NCBI GenBank assembly: GCA_009779525.1
Contig: WREB01000025.1
Coordinates: forward strand, 1 to 9,437
Origin: Defluviitaleaceae bacterium
GTDB taxonomy: Bacteria; Bacillota_A; Clostridia; Lachnospirales; WQUN01
DNA: 9,437 nt
Direction: 5' to 3'
The notes beneath the pieces were generated by a model, which saw only the letters and a list, made by a program, of their open reading frames with translations, searched no databases and had not been told where the DNA came from. Position 1 is the first letter of the stretch. The number at the start of each line of letters is the position of its first letter. This document shows positions 6,129 to 9,437 of the stretch, in pieces. The position numbers and the translations under genes were made by a program.

Positions 6129-7775
6129 TTGAAACATGGCAAATTAAAACTAATTTATTTATTTTTGGCGGTTCTTTTGGTCTTTGCCACAGCCGTCCCG
6201 GGCTGCGGGAGCAAAGACGCCGCACCTCCGACCTCGGCGCCCATTGCGACGATCCAGCCGACTATCCCGCCCGCGGAGCCGGAAGTCTCCGTTGAAGCCG
6301 ACGAACCAAAAAACGGCGGCGACGAATCCGACGATGCGGAATTAACCGGCGGCGAAACGGACGGCGACGTCGCGGTTGACGAGCCGGAGGCCGACGAGAC
6401 CGAAGTCGAGTATTTTTATTTCGATTTCGAAATGCCGGAGGACGACCCGGTCGCGGTGACGCTGACGCTTCAGCCCGGAAAAAACGCGGCGGAGCTTAAC
6501 TTCAACTGGCTCGGCGACTCGGGTTTGGGCAATGCCCCTGCGGTGCACATTGTTAAGAAAAGCCAGATGGTTGACGGCGTCTTTCCGGAAGGCGCGCTAG
6601 TTTTCGCGGGCGTATCCGGCGCCGCGTACGAAGGCATGAATTGGCATAAGGCGACGGCGGCCGGACTCGAGCCGGGAGAGGAATACGCCTACCGCGTCAC
6701 CTGCGGGGGCGGCGAGTACAGCCGCGTGTACGGTTTCGATACCGACGCCGCGTCCGGCGGCTTCCAATTCGTCGTTTTTTCCGACGCGCAGGTGGACGTC
6801 GGTTCCGGAAGCGGTATGCAGGATAGCAACAGCTACTGGCCCAACCCGCTCATGACGGTCGCGCAGGGCTGGTACGTTAACGTCGAAAGGTTTTCCAACG
6901 CGTTCCCCGCCGCAAATCTTTACGTGAGCGCGGGCGACCAGGTCGAGGGCGCGTACGACGGTTCAATTTTTAAAAGCAGCCTGGCGGAATACAGGGGCTT
7001 TTTCGCGCACGAGGCGCTTAGGGGCGCGAGGGTAGCCCCGTCGGTCGGAAACCACGACGACGACGCCGACCTGTTCGAATGGCACTACAACCTGCCGAAC
7101 GTCACCCCGAACGAAGCCGGCGTCGAGCGGAGCGCGGAGCTCGGCAACTACTGGTACCGCTACAACGACGTGCTCTTCGTCAATTTAAGCACCTTCAGGC
7201 TCTATCCGTTCGAAAACAGCGAGTCCGACAAGGCCCGCGACAAGTTCGCCGCGCATTTCGACGCGACGCTTAAGGCGGCTACCGAGGCGAACCCGGACGC
7301 GAAGTGGCTGGTTGTCACGCACCACAAATCCACCACGTCGCACAACAACAGGCAGGACAGCTACGACGTCAGGCTTTGGGAATCGGCGGTCGCGCCGCTA
7401 ATGGACAAGTACGGCGTGGACGTGGTTTTTTCGGGGCACGAGCACACCTACTCGAGGAGCTGGATCATCAAGGGCCTTGAAAAAGTCGAAGGGATCGACT
7501 ATTCGAAAAATGAAGTCGAAAGCCCGGACGGCACGCTTTACTTCACGCTCAACACCGCGAGCGGGATCAGGTACTACGACATGCCCGAGGCGCGGGAGGA
7601 CTACGAAAGCTTCTCGCCGGTTTGGGTCGACGGAAAGCCCTGGTACGTAAACGTCGCGCATCAGATAAAGGCGCCGCAGTTCATGGTGGTGGACGTTACC
7701 GAAAACGGCATGGCGTTCACGCTTTACCGCGTTGACACGATGGAGGCCGTCGACGGCTTTTCAATCGTTAAATGA
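6129..7775 (+). CDS. Lipoprotein metallophosphoesterase, purple-acid-phosphatase-like with FN3-type N-domain
   Basis: The 548-residue product is a predicted surface lipoprotein phosphatase. A basic, hydrophobic N-terminus ends in VPGC (C26), a lipobox-like site with an unusual Pro at -2. An acidic, Pro-rich spacer (about 30-95) follows, then an FN3-like domain (about 105-207, ending in LEPGEEYAYRV...YGFDTD) and a calcineurin-like phosphoesterase domain (about 213-510). All metal-site blocks are present: SDAQ (D219, Q221), GDQVE (D270), GNHD (N308-D310), VTHH (H398) and GHEHTY (H437, H439). True purple acid phosphatases have GDxxY, where Tyr binds iron; here that position is Glu, so the purple Fe(III)-tyrosinate centre is not expected. 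The substrate (phosphomonoester, phosphodiester or nucleotide) is unknown. The start is TTG at 6129, with GGGGG (6115-6119) 9 bases upstream; TTG at 6120 touches that site and is less likely. No ATG exists in the signal region. I see no convincing promoter of its own after the upstream terminator. Confidence 0.88.
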   Translation: MKHGKLKLIYLFLAVLLVFATAVPGCGSKDAAPPTSAPIATIQPTIPPAEPEVSVEADEPKNGGDESDDAELTGGETDGDVAVDEPEADETEVEYFYFDFEMPEDDPVAVTLTLQPGKNAAELNFNWLGDSGLGNAPAVHIVKKSQMVDGVFPEGALVFAGVSGAAYEGMNWHKATAAGLEPGEEYAYRVTCGGGEYSRVYGFDTDAASGGFQFVVFSDAQVDVGSGSGMQDSNSYWPNPLMTVAQGWYVNVERFSNAFPAANLYVSAGDQVEGAYDGSIFKSSLAEYRGFFAHEALRGARVAPSVGNHDDDADLFEWHYNLPNVTPNEAGVERSAELGNYWYRYNDVLFVNLSTFRLYPFENSESDKARDKFAAHFDATLKAATEANPDAKWLVVTHHKSTTSHNNRQDSYDVRLWESAVAPLMDKYGVDVVFSGHEHTYSRSWIIKGLEKVEGIDYSKNEVESPDGTLYFTLNTASGIRYYDMPEAREDYESFSPVWVDGKPWYVNVAHQIKAPQFMVVDVTENGMAFTLYRVDTMEAVDGFSIVK

Positions 7776-7806
7776 GCCCGAATCCGCGACCTAAGCCGAT
7801 AACGGT

Positions 7807-7836
7807 TTGACATAAGCGGGCGCGCGCCTGTATAAT
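7807..7836 (+). promoter_or_regulatory. Consensus sigma-A promoter of the T-box/alaA transcript
   Basis: TTGACA (7807-7812) and TATAAT (7831-7836) are both perfect consensus hexamers, separated by 18 bases. Transcription would start near 7843, just before the first base-paired segment of the T-box leader. This is the strongest promoter in the window, as expected where control is exerted after initiation by riboswitch attenuation. Confidence 0.92.
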
Positions 7837-7842
7837 GCCCGC

Positions 7843-8105
7843 AAATCGGCGAAGACGAAAAAAAGTACGCGTCGCGTTTTGGCTTAAGAGAGAAGATGGC
7901 CGGTGCGAATCTTCGAAAAACCGACGCGGAAGCCGTTTCCGAGCCGCGGGCTGAAGGATGAGTAAGCCCTGCCGCGTTCCGCGCGTTACAGCGGGCGGGC
8001 TTATTTTTGCCCGACGAGAGCGGGAGCCGCGTTAGCGGCCCCGAATTTAGGTGGTACCGCGGAATAATTTTCGCCCTAAGCGTTTCGCTTGGGGCGTTTT
8101 CATTT
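7843..8105 (+). promoter_or_regulatory. T-box riboswitch leader, predicted to sense tRNA-Ala (specifier GCC)
   Basis: T-box leaders bind an uncharged tRNA by its anticodon and its free 3' end, and then prevent termination. Stem I closes with CGGC (7847-7850) and GCCG (7943-7946). AGTA (7864-7867) and GAA (7929-7931) flank the specifier loop next to the helix CGCGTCG (7868-7874)/CGACGCG (7922-7928). The triplet after GAA is GCC (7932-7934), an alanine codon. AAGAGAG (7886-7892) and the apical GGTGCGAA (7902-7909) are the usual distal Stem I motifs. AGTA (7961-7964) and CGTTAC (7984-7989) mark the Stem II region, and 8021-8043 forms Stem III. The T-box AGGTGGTACCGCGG is at 8049-8062; its TGGT (8052-8055) would pair with the ACCA end of tRNA-Ala. 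CGAA (8042-8045) can pair with TTCG (8070-8073), competing with the terminator. The downstream gene makes alanine, which independently supports the specifier call. Confidence 0.95.
8072..8105 (+). terminator. T-box attenuator terminator
   Basis: CGCCCTAAGCG (8072-8082) pairs with CGCTTGGGGCG (8086-8096) over 11 pairs, including one G-U pair, with a TTT loop. TTTTCATTT follows. The left arm starts in bases that the antiterminator would use, so the two structures exclude each other. With charged tRNA-Ala abundant this hairpin should form and stop transcription before alaA. Confidence 0.93.
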
Positions 8106-8151
8106 AAGCGAACCGATAATAAATATTGTTAAAATCATTGGGGGCGGTTTG

Positions 8152-9375
8152 ATGCTTACGGTAAATAAATCGAGCAGGCTCGACAACGTGCGCTACGACA
8201 TAAGGGGGCGGCTTTCGGTCGAGGCTGAGGAGATGCAGGCGCAAGGCGTCGAGATAATAAAGCTTAACACCGGAAACCCGGCCGCGTTCGGCTTTCCGCC
8301 GCCGCCGTTCATACCGAGGCTGCTCGAAGAAAATCTGCCCCTTGCCGGGGCGTATTCGGCCTCGAAGGGCTTGGGGGCCGCGAGGGAAGCCGTCGCCGCA
8401 TATTGCAAGTCGAAGCGCATACCTGGCGTCGCCCCCGACGACGTTTACCTTGGCAACGGGGTGAGCGAGCTTATATTGATTTCGCTTCAGGCGCTGCTTG
8501 AGCCGGGCGACGAAGTATTGATACCCGCGCCCGACTATCCGCTTTGGACCGCCGCGGTCAACATGTGCGGGGGGCGCGCCGTGCATTACCTATGCGACGA
8601 GCAAAACGGCTGGCAGCCGGACCCGGGCGACATGCGCGGGAAGCTGACCAAGCGGACCAAGGCCGTCGTCGTGATAAACCCGAATAACCCGACGGGCGCC
8701 GTCTACCCCGAGGCGACGCTTAAAGAAATCGTTAAAATCGCGGAAAGCCGCGGCCTGCTGATATTCTCCGACGAAATATACGACAGGCTGCTTATGGACG
8801 GCGAAACGCACGTTTCGACGGCGGAGTGCGCGGGCGATTACCCGACGGTCACATTCAACGGGCTTTCGAAGTCGCACAACATGAGCGGCTTCCGCTGCGG
8901 CTGGATGTGCCTCGGTGGCAACAAGTCCGGAATGAAGGGCTACCGCGACGGCCTGCTGACCCTCGCGTCGATGCGCCTTTGCTCGAACGTGCCTTCGCAG
9001 GCGATTATTGGGCCCGCGCTCGACGATATCCATTACGCCGACGATACGCTCGTACCGGGCGGGCGGCTGTACGAGCAGCGCGAGTGCGCGTACGAGGCGG
9101 TTAACTCCATACCCGGCCTTTCCGTGGTGAAGCCGCGCGCCGCGATGTACATGTTCCCGAGGATGGACCTGAAAACGCTTCGCATCCACGACGACGAAAA
9201 ATTCGCGCTGGATTTTTTGCGCGAGAAGCACGTGCTGCTGACGCACGGAAGGTCGTTCAACTGGGGGGCGCCCGACCACTTCAGGCTCGTGTACCTTCCG
9301 GAGAAAAAAGTGCTCGAGGACGTGCTCGAGCGGCTAAGGGATTTTTTGAGTTCCTACTGCCAGGCCGAGGAATAG
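8152..9375 (+). CDS. alaA: Alanine aminotransferase, PLP-dependent class I/II (AlaA/AlaT type)
   Basis: The enzyme makes alanine from pyruvate with glutamate as amino donor, in the cytoplasm. The 407-residue product matches the AlaA/AlaT family along its whole length (E. coli AlaA is about 405). It starts with the RLDNVRYDIRG block (9-19) and LNTGNPAAFGF (38-48), then GNGVSEL (101-107) and PAPDYPLWTAAV (125-136; Y129 near the cofactor ring). NPNNPTG (176-182) and DEIYD (207-211) follow. K240 in NGLSKSH is the Schiff-base lysine, and R378 in HFRLVYLP binds the substrate carboxylate. I chose ATG at 8152 because family similarity begins there. A longer in-frame reading to TTG at 8089 would begin inside the attenuator hairpin. 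GGGGGCGG (8140-8147) is a modest ribosome binding site. Expression is predicted to rise when alanine is scarce, through the upstream T-box. Confidence 0.95.
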   Translation: MLTVNKSSRLDNVRYDIRGRLSVEAEEMQAQGVEIIKLNTGNPAAFGFPPPPFIPRLLEENLPLAGAYSASKGLGAAREAVAAYCKSKRIPGVAPDDVYLGNGVSELILISLQALLEPGDEVLIPAPDYPLWTAAVNMCGGRAVHYLCDEQNGWQPDPGDMRGKLTKRTKAVVVINPNNPTGAVYPEATLKEIVKIAESRGLLIFSDEIYDRLLMDGETHVSTAECAGDYPTVTFNGLSKSHNMSGFRCGWMCLGGNKSGMKGYRDGLLTLASMRLCSNVPSQAIIGPALDDIHYADDTLVPGGRLYEQRECAYEAVNSIPGLSVVKPRAAMYMFPRMDLKTLRIHDDEKFALDFLREKHVLLTHGRSFNWGAPDHFRLVYLPEKKVLEDVLERLRDFLSSYCQAEE

Positions 9376-9426
9376 CCCGCGGATTACGTTTATTATTTTA
9401 CGTTGGGCCAAGAAGGGGGCGGGGCG

Positions 9427-9437
9427 ATGGACGGCAA
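9427..9437 (+). CDS. Possible start of a further downstream gene, cut by the window edge
   Basis: ATG at 9427 is preceded by AGAAGGGGG (9411-9419) with a 7-base spacer, similar in form to the other ribosome binding sites here. Only three complete codons are visible, so nothing can be said about the product. It lies 51 bases after the alaA stop with no terminator between, so it could belong to the T-box-controlled transcript. Confidence 0.45.

Noticed and set aside
8089..8151. 21-residue N-terminal extension of alaA from TTG 8089
   Set aside because: It begins inside the right arm of the attenuator terminator, has no ribosome binding site, and lies outside the AlaA family similarity, which begins at the ATG at 8152.
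8590..9279. Long antisense reading frame opposite alaA (229 codons, minus strand)
   Set aside because: Low-complexity Arg/Val/His composition with no domain signature; fully covered by the well-supported alaA frame.
1..9437. Mobile element, CRISPR array or defence island
   Set aside because: No direct repeat arrays, transposase or integrase frames, or terminal repeats were found; base composition and codon style look even across the window.

Overview
The window reads as chromosomal DNA from a GC-rich Gram-positive bacterium, most likely an uncultured member of the Bacillota (Clostridia-like). Four things point there: a der-plsY gene pair, a T-box riboswitch, a surface protein with an NPKTG sortase signal, and strong GGAGG-type ribosome binding sites with some GTG and TTG starts. 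Arg AGG and Ile ATA codons are frequent despite the high GC. No species can be named from this sequence alone.

Layout. Positions 1-1896 (+) hold the 3' part of der (ribosome-assembly GTPase, start outside the window) and plsY (acyl-phosphate:glycerol-3-phosphate acyltransferase). A convergent radC-family gene (1891-2559, -) has its stop codon directly against that of plsY. From the radC/fucosidase divergent region, a tight two-gene unit runs rightward: a cytoplasmic GH29 alpha-L-fucosidase (2670-3959) and a URO-D-superfamily protein (3971-5044) of the corrinoid/thiol methyltransferase type rather than HemE. Then come two cell-surface genes: a secreted protein with an NPKTG wall-sorting signal (5170-6039), closed by a strong intrinsic terminator, and a lipoprotein metallophosphoesterase with an FN3-like N-domain (6129-7775).

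The right end is the best-resolved regulatory unit. A consensus sigma-A promoter (7807-7836) feeds a T-box leader (about 7843-8105) ending in an intrinsic terminator, followed by alaA/alaT (8152-9375), a PLP-dependent alanine aminotransferase. The putative specifier triplet is GCC (alanine) and the acceptor-binding bulge is TGGT, so the leader is read as sensing uncharged tRNA-Ala and turning on alanine synthesis. A further gene may begin at 9427.

Most of the window is ordinary housekeeping or accessory content. The points most worth a second look are the alanine T-box on alaA, the fucosidase/URO-D pair, and the unassigned core of the NPKTG protein. I see no CRISPR array, insertion sequence, tRNA or rRNA.
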